Of a stretch of DNA of 7,285 nucleotides, positions 1-5,837 are shown piece by piece. This DNA is from Pedosphaera sp. (GTDB taxonomy: Bacteria; Verrucomicrobiota; Verrucomicrobiia; Limisphaerales; Pedosphaeraceae), in contig JAQGOT010000564.1 in the NCBI GenBank assembly GCA_028293465.1, positions 1-7,285 of the forward strand. The letters are read 5' to 3'. Below the pieces are notes generated by a model, which saw only the letters and a program-made list of their open reading frames with translations, searched no databases and was not told the origin of the DNA. The translations under genes and the position numbers were made by a program. Within the stretch, counting starts at the first letter, position 1. Every line of letters starts with the position of its first letter.

Positions 1-1
1 G

Positions 2-450
2 GAAAAGCACGTGGACCTGGCCGCGCGACACAACCAACTAATTCTTGTCCACACTCCGCATCTCGAGGACAAGCTCAAAGGCACCCGGCTCATTGTGGAC
101 CTGATCAAGAGCGACAAACGCATCCAACCCGGTCGCGTCATCATCGACCACGTGGAAGAACACACGGTTCAGCTGGTGTTGGACGCCGGCATGTGGGCGG
201 GCATGACGCTTTACCCCGAGTCCAAATGCTCCCCTGCCCGTGCGATCGACATGGTCGAAATGTACGGGAGTGAACAGATTTGGATGAACTGCGCCTGTGA
301 TTGGGGAGTCAGTGATCCACTGGCGTACCCAAGACCGCGCTCGAGATGCGCAAACGCGGATACCGGGCCGAGGCAATCGATAAACTCATCTACCAGAATC
401 CTCACAAATTTCTGAGCCAATGCCCGAAGTTTGTATTGCCCGAGCCTTGA
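2..450 (+). CDS. TatD-family metal-dependent hydrolase, C-terminal part, frameshifted
   Basis: Partial gene whose 5' end lies outside the window. The frame from base 2 encodes a TatD-type amidohydrolase C-terminal half: a VHTPHLEDK segment, then IDHVEEHT, then MTLYPESKCSP, and finally CDWGVSDPLA. The conserved His residues and the Asp of DWG fit the metal ligands of TatD proteins. The closest resemblance I recall is to the EboB-like/COG1099 branch, in which DWG-SDPLAVPKTALEM is typical. Here the frame breaks right after SDPLA (about 325): adding one G restores VPKTALEMRKRGYRAEAIDK, followed by a NPHKF segment and a stop at 448-450. Without the correction the protein ends at 415 with an unrelated tail. 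This is either a sequencing or assembly error or a recent mutation, because everything downstream is still intact. The gene converges on the DUF4197 gene with six bases between the stops. Family call is fairly sure; EboB membership is tentative. Confidence 0.8.
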
Positions 451-456
451 CGCAAG

Positions 457-1251
457 CTACTGGTGCAGGCTGCCAAAAGCCTTTTGGAGCAAGTCCGTAG
501 TACGGGCAACCGGGTTCTGGCGAATTTGCTTTTCCTCCGCCGCCACCATCTTGAACAAGCCGTCCATCGCTTTGGCGGTTACATAACCATCAATATCCAT
601 CGCATCCTGGTTTAGCATGGAACCAGCGAAGGCGCCGCCCAAAGCCCCGAACGTCTTCGTAACACTCGCCTTTTCCATCAGTTGCTTGTAAGCCGCCGTC
701 ACGCCGGTCTGCTCCGTCGCTTTTTTGACCACGGGATAAAACTTTGCATAAAGGTTGGTTTGCGTGGTCTTTTGAAAATAACGGGTGGCCGAATCATTGG
801 TCCCCGCCAAAATGCTCCTCGCATCCTCGATTTTCATCTGCTGCAACGCCTCGGCAAAAACACTTCCCGTCGCTGGCACAACCTGTTCCGCAGCGCGATT
901 CATCGTGTCAACGAAATCATCCGCCATTTTGTCCTGCTTCAACGCCCGCAAGGTTTTCTCCACCTTGTGCAGTTTCTCCGGCATCGGAATTTTGACATCC
1001 AGGTTGGTCAGGAACCCGCCATCATGCCCCAACTGGCCAACCGCATGCTGCAATCCCTTGCCCAAGGCCTCCTTCAGGGCCTGAACCATTTGATCCTGGG
1101 AAAGCCCCGCCAAACCGGTGTTGCTGGCCGACTCAGCGGCCGCCTCGTTTTTCGAAAAACCCAACGAGTCCGGCAAACCGGCACGGCTCGGGGAGGAGAA
1201 CACCAGAAATTGGGCGGCGGCGATGAAAGCCAGAAGGCGAGTTAGGCGCAT
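457..1251 (-). CDS. DUF4197 family exported protein
   Basis: Encodes 264 residues. The N-terminus is a signal peptide: basic MRLTR, a hydrophobic stretch to about residue 18, then a probable signal peptidase I site after SRA (residue 24). There is no lipobox Cys. Residues from about 48 to the end match the DUF4197 pattern as I know it: QALKEALGKGLQHAV, a LGHDGGFL segment, IPMPEKLHKVEKTLRAL, NRAAEQVVPATG, DARSILAGTNDSATRYF, DGYVTAKAMDGLF and finally RQNPVARTTDLLQKAFG. The family is found in many Gram-negative bacteria as a periplasmic or outer-envelope protein of unknown function, and nothing here suggests catalysis. The ATG at 1251 is chosen because the signal peptide begins there, although no Shine-Dalgarno is visible. 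A strong sigma70-like promoter lies 38 bp upstream, so it is probably transcribed separately from the WYL gene before it. Confidence 0.88.
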   Translation of the reverse strand: MRLTRLLAFIAAAQFLVFSSPSRAGLPDSLGFSKNEAAAESASNTGLAGLSQDQMVQALKEALGKGLQHAVGQLGHDGGFLTNLDVKIPMPEKLHKVEKTLRALKQDKMADDFVDTMNRAAEQVVPATGSVFAEALQQMKIEDARSILAGTNDSATRYFQKTTQTNLYAKFYPVVKKATEQTGVTAAYKQLMEKASVTKTFGALGGAFAGSMLNQDAMDIDGYVTAKAMDGLFKMVAAEEKQIRQNPVARTTDLLQKAFGSLHQ

Positions 1252-1288
1252 GGGGTTTGTGCTAATTCGGTCATTGAAAAGCGAGCTA

Positions 1289-1317
1289 ATTCTAGCGCAT
1301 CAGTGCCCCGCTGGCAA
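1289..1317 (-). promoter_or_regulatory. Sigma70-type promoter for the DUF4197 gene
   Basis: Read on the minus strand, TTGCCA (1317-1312) is separated by exactly 17 bases from TAGAAT (1294-1289). Each hexamer matches the housekeeping consensus at five of six positions. Transcription would begin near 1282, giving a leader of about 30 bases before the ATG at 1251. An eight-base direct repeat, GCTAATTC on the plus strand, occurs at 1285-1292 overlapping the -10 element and again at 1261-1268 in the leader. It could be an operator, but this is only inference. Confidence 0.6.
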
Positions 1318-1342
1318 ATCTCCCTTTGCGGGTCGCGCCAAA

Positions 1343-2350
1343 TCAGACCTGGTTCTTCAGCAGGCTCTCCGCCGATTTCCTGACCATGTCGGCCAACTCG
1401 GGCGGCTTGATGACGACTGCGTTCCCACCCCAACTCAGCACCCAGCGTTCAATTTCCGGCAGGCTTGAAAGCTTCAACTGGAGTTCGACTCCCCCGTCCT
1501 TCCGTTCGGACAACTGCTGGGAGTCATGCCACCGTTTTTCGCGGATGTAATCAGCAACCGATTCGTTGAAGCGAATGACCACCTCGAACTGTCCTTGGGC
1601 GGAATGCACGCCGAAGCTGTCCCGCAACCGTTTTTCCAATGAAAATTTCTGCGGCCGCGGGAAGGTTTTGCCGGTGGGCCGGATGGCCTTGATGCGCACC
1701 GGCACGAAGGTGCGGATGTCCTTCCGGAGATGATCGAAAGCGAACAGGAACCATTCCCCGTTGATGTTGCCCAGATGATATGGGTCAACCACCCGCAGCT
1801 CGGGTTGGCGCTGCCCCGGCTTGCGGTACGTGATTTCGAGTTGCTGCCGTTGTGCAGTCGCCTTACCCAAAGCCTCGAAAATTTCCAGGTTCAGGATCGG
1901 CTCAGCCCGGGTGCGAAAAGAAATGGTCTGCTCCCAATCCGCCAGGTTCAACGAGATGGTGTCGGGTAGGGATTGTTCCATCTTCCGGATCGCGCTCAGC
2001 AGCGGTTTCTCAAAGTTGGTGCCCCGATACTGCTGCAACGCCTTTTCGGCCACGATCAGGGCGAACAATTCCCCCTCCGTGACCTGCATCGTGGGAAACG
2101 AACTGACCTCCTCCGTGTAGTAATAGCCGAAGCGGCTGCCGTTGTATTCCAACGGCAACAACAGGCGATCACGCATAAACTCCAAATCGCGATGGATCGA
2201 TTTGGTGCTGACCTCCATTTCCCGCGCCAGCTTCGCCGCGTTGGGAAATTTGCCGGACTGGATCGCCTGATGGATTTTGACCATCCGCTCCAGCGGGGCG
2301 CGCGAGAGCGGTAACGGTGGCGGTTCTTTGGCCCGATCGTGATTTTTCAT
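1343..2350 (-). CDS. WYL-domain transcriptional regulator (YafY/PafC type)
   Basis: Encodes 335 residues with the standard three-part layout of WYL regulators. Residues 18-60 form a winged helix-turn-helix (KFPNAAKLAREMEVSTKSIH, then RDLEFM), the DeoR/HTH_11-like DNA-binding fold. Residues about 150-225 form the WYL domain, with VVDPYHLGNINGEWFLFAFD followed by RTFVPVRI. The signature triplet is W200-F201-L202, a conservative Tyr-to-Phe change. Residues about 232-333 are the C-terminal WCX extension. Such proteins are usually one-component repressors or activators whose WYL domain senses a ligand, often nucleotides or nucleic acid. The start is fixed by an in-frame TGA 30 bases upstream with no other ATG between. 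No Shine-Dalgarno is seen. It lies 104 bp downstream of rho on the same strand; the target genes cannot be deduced. Confidence 0.87.
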   Translation of the reverse strand: MKNHDRAKEPPPLPLSRAPLERMVKIHQAIQSGKFPNAAKLAREMEVSTKSIHRDLEFMRDRLLLPLEYNGSRFGYYYTEEVSSFPTMQVTEGELFALIVAEKALQQYRGTNFEKPLLSAIRKMEQSLPDTISLNLADWEQTISFRTRAEPILNLEIFEALGKATAQRQQLEITYRKPGQRQPELRVVDPYHLGNINGEWFLFAFDHLRKDIRTFVPVRIKAIRPTGKTFPRPQKFSLEKRLRDSFGVHSAQGQFEVVIRFNESVADYIREKRWHDSQQLSERKDGGVELQLKLSSLPEIERWVLSWGGNAVVIKPPELADMVRKSAESLLKNQV

Positions 2351-2422
2351 CGGCGGCTTGGCCGGCTGCGCAGACGGTCATGATCACCGTCTCGTGGTTT
2401 ACCCTGCTCGGCGCAACCAGAT

Positions 2423-2441
2423 CACCGGCGCTGGGCCGGTG
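2423..2441 (-). terminator. GC-rich hairpin after rho, possible terminator
   Basis: A perfect 7-bp stem, CACCGGC (2423-2429) with GCCGGTG (2435-2441), closes a 5-base loop, beginning 14 bases past the rho stop codon. No T tract follows it on the minus strand, so it is not a classical intrinsic terminator. It could instead protect the rho mRNA 3' end or contribute to a Rho-independent pause. Confidence 0.3.
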
Positions 2442-2454
2442 TTGGCGGCCCGCT

Positions 2455-3579
2455 TTAAATCAGCTTGGAAAGAAGTTCGTCGTTGGTCTTGTGCTTCTTG
2501 AGCGCGGCGAGCAACGTCTCCATGGCTTCAACCGGATTGAGATCAACCATGGTCCGGCGCAACTTACGCACCGCTTCAATCTGCTTCGCCGAGAAAAGTT
2601 TCTCCTCCTTGCGGGTGCCGCTCTTCGGAATATCAATCGCCGGGAACAAACGCCGGTCGGAGAGCTTGCGATCCAGGATCAATTCCATGTTGCCGGTGCC
2701 TTTGAACTCCTGGAAGATCAGCTCATCCATGCGGGATCCGGTATCCACCAGTGCGGTGGCCAGAATGGTCAACGAACCACCTTCTTCAATCTTCCGGGCG
2801 GAGGCGAACATCTTGCGCGGAATTTCCAAAGCACGGGCATCCACACCACCGGTCATGGTCCGGCCGCTGCCGCCATGCACGCTGTTGTATGCGCGGGCCA
2901 CACGGGTGATGGAGTCGAGCAACACGAAAACGTCCTTGCCGGATTCAACCATGCGGCGGCAGCGCTCAATCATAAAGCGCGAGAGTCGAACATGGGTTTC
3001 CAAATCTTGGTCGTTCGAGGAGGCCACCACTTCGGCCTTCACGGACCGTTGAAAATCAGTGACTTCCTCAGGGCGTTCGTCGATCAGCAGCACCAGCACA
3101 TGAACCTCAGGATGGTTGGCCGCGACGGCATTGGCGATTTGCTTGAGGATGGTGGTCTTACCCGTGCGCGGGGGTGCAACGATCAACCCGCGGGTTCCCT
3201 TGCCGATGGGGGTGACAAGGTCAATAATCCGGGTTTCCAACAAGTCCGGAGCGGTTTCCAGGTTAAATTTTTCCACCGGGTCAATGGTGGTCAAATTCTC
3301 AAACCGGACCGACTTCGTATATTCCGTGAACGGCATCTCGTTGACCGAGTCCACCGTCTTGAGTTGCGGGCTGTTGCCCCGGTGCGGCGGCTGGGTCGGC
3401 CCGGCCACTAAACACCCTTCCCGCAGGAAGTTACGCTTGATGGTATCCGGCGTGACGAAGATGTCAGTCGGTTTCGGATGAAAATGGTTTTGCGCGGTGC
3501 GCAAAAAACCGAACCCCTTTTCGGAAATTTCCAGGTAGCCGGAACCGGAATCCGTCGTGGTATTTGACGCTGTACTCAT
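2455..3579 (-). CDS. rho: Transcription termination factor Rho
   Basis: Encodes 374 residues of the hexameric RNA-dependent ATPase that terminates transcripts. Residues 13-75 are the cold-shock-like primary RNA-binding domain, with the RNP1-type GFGFLR (22-27) and DIFVTPDTIKRNFLR. The ATPase core follows: GKGTRGLIVAPPRTGKTTIL with the Walker A at 135-142, LLIDERPEEVTD carrying the catalytic Glu 168, and LLDSITR with the Walker B Asp 222. Next come the Q-loop region MTGGVDARALEIPRKMF (about 242-258), EEGGSLTILATALVDTGS, the R-loop/arginine-finger region FKGTGNMELILDRKLSDRR, and KSGTRKEE. It is shorter than the E. coli protein (419) because the N-terminal helical subdomain and any lineage-specific insertion are absent. 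An in-frame TAA two codons before the ATG excludes a longer form. Leu at the position equivalent to E. coli 208 is retained. Preceded by a structured 236-bp gap after cysK. Confidence 0.97.
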   Translation of the reverse strand: MSTASNTTTDSGSGYLEISEKGFGFLRTAQNHFHPKPTDIFVTPDTIKRNFLREGCLVAGPTQPPHRGNSPQLKTVDSVNEMPFTEYTKSVRFENLTTIDPVEKFNLETAPDLLETRIIDLVTPIGKGTRGLIVAPPRTGKTTILKQIANAVAANHPEVHVLVLLIDERPEEVTDFQRSVKAEVVASSNDQDLETHVRLSRFMIERCRRMVESGKDVFVLLDSITRVARAYNSVHGGSGRTMTGGVDARALEIPRKMFASARKIEEGGSLTILATALVDTGSRMDELIFQEFKGTGNMELILDRKLSDRRLFPAIDIPKSGTRKEEKLFSAKQIEAVRKLRRTMVDLNPVEAMETLLAALKKHKTNDELLSKLI

Positions 3580-3692
3580 ACTTTATTGTGCTTGCTGAAG
3601 GGTCTAGAAACTATCCCCGAAAACTTTAGAATTAAGAATTTTTGGGAAACTATATTGCGCCGAAGAGTGATTAAAACCGCTTTACCGTGCGC

Positions 3693-3713
3693 AATCAGTC
3701 AGACCTACTGATT
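3693..3713 (-). promoter_or_regulatory. Hairpin in the rho upstream region
   Basis: A perfect 7-bp inverted repeat, AATCAGT (3693-3699) and ACTGATT (3707-3713), with a 7-base loop lies about 115 bases upstream of the rho start. It has no T run on the minus strand. If the rho promoter lies upstream of it, this would be part of a structured leader; rho is autoregulated through its leader in several bacteria. A TATAGT hexamer (3654-3649, minus) with only a poor -35 could place the promoter downstream instead. Functional role unproven. Confidence 0.3.
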
Positions 3714-3724
3714 ATCAATACGAT

Positions 3725-3771
3725 GAAAACTCCTACAGCGCAACAAATATTTTGCGAAACCCCGTAGGAGT
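3725..3771 (-). terminator. Probable intrinsic terminator of cysK
   Basis: The outer stem pairs ACTCCTAC (3729-3736) with GTAGGAGT (3764-3771), eight perfect base pairs. An inner stem pairs CGCAA (3739-3743) with TTGCG (3752-3756) around an AT-rich loop. On the minus strand the outer stem runs directly into TTTT, consistent with termination of cysK transcripts coming from 3816. The T run is short and the internal loop is asymmetric, so an alternative is a structured element controlling rho. A second, smaller hairpin, CCAGATT/AATCTGG at 3795-3813, sits immediately after the cysK stop codon. Confidence 0.5.
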
Positions 3772-3815
3772 CAAATTAATTCCACCTCGCCCAGCCAGAT
3801 TCCCGAAATCTGGGA

Positions 3816-4799
3816 TTACCCGCCGACCTCAGCCTTGGCTTCCGCCGCCAAGGGAGTACTCAGGTAACGCTCACCCGTCGAACAGGCGATCGTAACGATC
3901 ACTTTTCCCTTGTTCGCCGGACGCTTGGCCAATTCGATGGCCGCCACCACATTGGCCCCGGTGGAAATCCCTACCAATATCCCTTCTTCCTTGGCCAGCC
4001 GCCGCGCCATTGCGAACGCCTCATCGTTGGTGACCTGGATACATTCGGTAATTTGCACATTCCCTTTGCTGTCCTTGAGGTGGAGGTTCTTGGGAATGAA
4101 TCCAGCTCCGGTGCCTTGAATTTTATGGGGACCAGGCTTTAATGGCTCGCCCGCCAGGGTCTGGGAAATAACGGGAGAATCCTTGGGCTCGACCGCGATG
4201 GCTTGGAAGGAGGGTTTGCGTGGTTTGATCACTTCGACGCAACCGGTGATGGTGCCGCCTGTTCCCACCGCCGAGACCAACATATCAACCTTGCCATCAG
4301 TATCGCTCCAGATTTCCTCGGCGGTCGTCTTCTTGTGGATTTCCGGATTCGCAGGATTGTCAAATTGTTGCGGGATCCAAGCGTTCGGGGTTTCCTTGGC
4401 TAATTGTTCGGCGCGGGCAATGGCGCCTTTCATCCCCTCCGTGCCGGGGGTGAGCACCAGTTTGGCGCCCAACATGGCCAGCAAAGTGCGCCGTTCCAGC
4501 GACATCGTTTCGGGCATCGTGAGGATGATTTTGTAGCCCTTGGCGGCGGCCACAAAGGCCAGCGCGATCCCAGTGTTGCCGCTGGTGGGTTCGATGATGA
4601 CGGTATCGTGATTCAAGATCCCCCGCTTCTCGGCATCTTCGATCATCGCCATTCCAATGCGGTCCTTGACGCTGCCAAGGGGATTGAAGAATTCGCACTT
4701 TAAGAGGATGGTGGCATCCAAGCCAGCCGTGACTTTGTTCAGTTTGACCAACGGCGTACGGCCCACGGTTTCGACGATGTTATTGTATATGTGTCCCAT
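3816..4799 (-). CDS. cysK: Cysteine synthase A (O-acetylserine sulfhydrylase)
   Basis: Encodes 327 residues of a cytosolic fold-type II PLP enzyme that makes L-cysteine from O-acetyl-L-serine and sulfide. The opening NIVETVGRTPLVKLNKV is typical of CysK. The Schiff-base lysine is K45 in NPLGSVKDRIG. The substrate-binding loop TSGNTG is at 72-77, the PLP phosphate loop GTGGT at 179-183, and the pyridine-nitrogen serine is S279 in GISTGAN. The C-terminus has the usual STGERYLSTPL. Length fits the family. The cystathionine-beta-synthase-like paralogues usually have extra domains, which are absent here. The start is supported by an in-frame TAA five codons upstream; only a weak AGG could serve as Shine-Dalgarno. 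No serine acetyltransferase gene is nearby. No recognisable riboswitch or promoter stands out in the upstream gap. Confidence 0.96.
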   Translation of the reverse strand: MGHIYNNIVETVGRTPLVKLNKVTAGLDATILLKCEFFNPLGSVKDRIGMAMIEDAEKRGILNHDTVIIEPTSGNTGIALAFVAAAKGYKIILTMPETMSLERRTLLAMLGAKLVLTPGTEGMKGAIARAEQLAKETPNAWIPQQFDNPANPEIHKKTTAEEIWSDTDGKVDMLVSAVGTGGTITGCVEVIKPRKPSFQAIAVEPKDSPVISQTLAGEPLKPGPHKIQGTGAGFIPKNLHLKDSKGNVQITECIQVTNDEAFAMARRLAKEEGILVGISTGANVVAAIELAKRPANKGKVIVTIACSTGERYLSTPLAAEAKAEVGG

Positions 4800-5116
4800 A
4801 AAAAATGCCTGTTAGCTAAAGATGACTGACCCGAACCCAGCATGAATGTTCGATAATTTTGGCGAAACGCAAGCCGACGGCAAGGATTTTCTCACACCTA
4901 CTTCCGAAACGTGCCCTCGGGATTTCTGATTTCGGGAACCAATCCGGCCTCAAGTTCCTCCCTCCTGACCCTGGATCAGATTCGCAGCGGACCCACAAAT
5001 CGGAATCGAACGTGGCAAATCCCGTGGAAAATTCGCGGTGAATAAGTCCGGTCTGGAACACTGCCAAATTGCCGGCACGCCACCATCCCACCACTCAGAA
5101 CACTGTTTTGGGTCAC
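4800..5116. other. Intergenic stretch with no recognised gene
   Basis: These 317 bases separate the start of cysK from the terminator of the small basic gene. They should contain the cysK promoter and leader, read on the minus strand. I find no convincing -35/-10 pair, no strong hairpin and no known RNA fold. Open frames here, including one of 92 codons on the minus strand, have no recognisable domain and no ribosome-binding site. GTTCGATTC on the minus strand near 5003-5011 recalls a tRNA T-loop, but its flanks cannot pair. Confidence 0.5.
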
Positions 5117-5142
5117 AAAAAAACCGCCCCGTGGGGCGGTTT
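5117..5142 (-). terminator. Strong intrinsic terminator of the small basic gene
   Basis: A perfect 10-bp stem, AAACCGCCCC (5121-5130) with GGGGCGGTTT (5133-5142), has a two-base centre, so the real loop would be four bases. On the minus strand it is followed directly by T's; together with the last stem bases this gives seven T's (5123-5117). It begins about 20 bases after the stop codon at 5163. This is the clearest terminator in the window. It shows that the 34-residue reading frame upstream is transcribed as a unit ending here. Confidence 0.88.
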
Positions 5143-5162
5143 ACAGAAAAGCGATTCCCCGA

Positions 5163-5267
5163 TCAAGCCTGCTTGGCCTTGGGTTTGCTCGCGGGAGCTT
5201 CTTTTTTGCGTTTCAAGTAAGCCGTCCGGCGTTTCCGCTTTTCCATTTTGTTATATTGTTTACCCAT
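5163..5267 (-). CDS. Small highly basic protein, 34 residues, function unknown
   Basis: The reading frame starts ATG GGT AAA at 5267 and ends TGA at 5163. Fourteen of 34 residues are Lys or Arg and two are Glu. The first part, MGKQYNKMEKRKRRTAYLKR, looks like a compact basic helix. The tail is rich in Lys, Ala and Pro and ends KPKAKQA. I do not recognise a named family; the composition suggests binding to RNA, such as the ribosome, or to DNA, but this is inference. Support for a real gene is the strong terminator placed just after the stop, the isolated position, and a composition unlike random translation. It is not the ribosomal protein Thx or the L34/L36 type by sequence. No Shine-Dalgarno is seen before the start. 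It diverges from the lipoprotein gene with 45 bases between start codons. Confidence 0.72.
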   Translation of the reverse strand: MGKQYNKMEKRKRRTAYLKRKKEAPASKPKAKQA

Positions 5268-5312
5268 AAAGAATCTTTACATTACCGACACACTTCGGTT
5301 GTTTAATCAACT

Positions 5313-5837
5313 ATGATGATTAATTTTGTCCGTTTCAATATCTATTTGGCGGTCGCCATAGGACTGGTTTGCGCCACCGGTTGCGCCAGTTCCAAGCCCG
5401 ATAAAGAAAAAGAGGCCACTTCCATCCAACTCCACCTCGAAGCCAATCAGGACGGGACCGAACGCAACACCCCCGTCCCGATCTACCGGGCCAAGCCGGT
5501 GTATGTCAATGTGGAGAAGGCCGCGTTTCTGGACGAGGGCTATATTGAGGCGGCTCGGGTGGTGGATCAACTCGGTGGCTTCAGCATCGAACTCAAGTTT
5601 AATTGGCAGGGCATCAGAATTCTCGACGGGGTAACCACCGATAACAGCAACCGGCGCATCGCCATCTTCACCAAATTCGGCAAAGATCCCCGCTGGCTGG
5701 GGGCCCCGATTGTCCGGCGCCGCATTTCCGACGGCGTGCTCAGCTTCACCCCCGACGCCACGCGGGAAGAGGCTGAGCGTATCGTGCGCGGTTTGAACAA
5801 CCTCGCCGTGGAAATGAAAAAAAGGGAAAAGCTATGA
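5313..5837 (+). CDS. Lipoprotein with SecD-P1-head-like domain
   Basis: Encodes 174 residues. The N-terminus has a hydrophobic stretch and a lipobox ending ATGC, so the lipidated residue would be Cys24; Ala and Ser follow it, which in Enterobacteria would send it to the outer membrane. Residues about 25-60 are a polar linker. Residues about 78-168 resemble the P1 head subdomain of SecD/SecDF: a FSIELKFNWQGIRI strand-helix, RRIAIF, then APIVRRRISDGVLSF, then a TREEAERIVRGLNNL helix. This matches the SecD order (strand with a G, a 'rrLAIv' strand, 'aPvi..I..G...I.g.ft.eeA..la..L'). No membrane channel is present, so it is not a translocase. An in-frame TAA at 5304-5306 limits the start to the ATG at 5313 or 5316. 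Its stop overlaps the start of the M23 peptidase gene, so the two are probably co-translated. Confidence 0.75.
   Translation: MMINFVRFNIYLAVAIGLVCATGCASSKPDKEKEATSIQLHLEANQDGTERNTPVPIYRAKPVYVNVEKAAFLDEGYIEAARVVDQLGGFSIELKFNWQGIRILDGVTTDNSNRRIAIFTKFGKDPRWLGAPIVRRRISDGVLSFTPDATREEAERIVRGLNNLAVEMKKREKL
5822..5827 (+). promoter_or_regulatory. Ribosome binding site of the M23 peptidase gene
   Basis: AAGGGA lies six bases before the ATG at 5834, inside the end of the lipoprotein gene. It is the only clear Shine-Dalgarno-like sequence before any start in this window. It supports reinitiation or coupled translation at the ATGA overlap (5834-5837). Confidence 0.6.

Noticed and set aside
682..1245. 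Plus-strand open frame of 187 codons antisense to the DUF4197 gene
   Set aside because: The minus-strand frame carries a signal peptide and the DUF4197 motifs; the plus frame is Arg/Leu-rich with no domain.
2371..2389. Imperfect palindrome GACGGT/ACCGTC in the rho-WYL gap as an operator
   Set aside because: Six-pair arms around TCATGATCA occur often by chance in GC-rich DNA, and nothing else ties it to regulation, though it sits where a WYL autoregulatory site could be.
2317..3411. Long plus-strand open frame of 364 codons antisense to rho
   Set aside because: It lies almost wholly opposite the unmistakable rho gene and its translation has no recognisable domain; long antisense frames are common in GC-rich coding DNA.
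4995..5020. tRNA-like T-loop motif GTTCGATTC on the minus strand
   Set aside because: The flanking bases cannot form the five-pair T stem and no acceptor, D or anticodon arm is present.
4816..5094. Minus-strand open frame of 92 codons upstream of cysK
   Set aside because: No domain, signal peptide or ribosome binding site, and its composition looks like translated noncoding DNA. I treated the stretch as intergenic.
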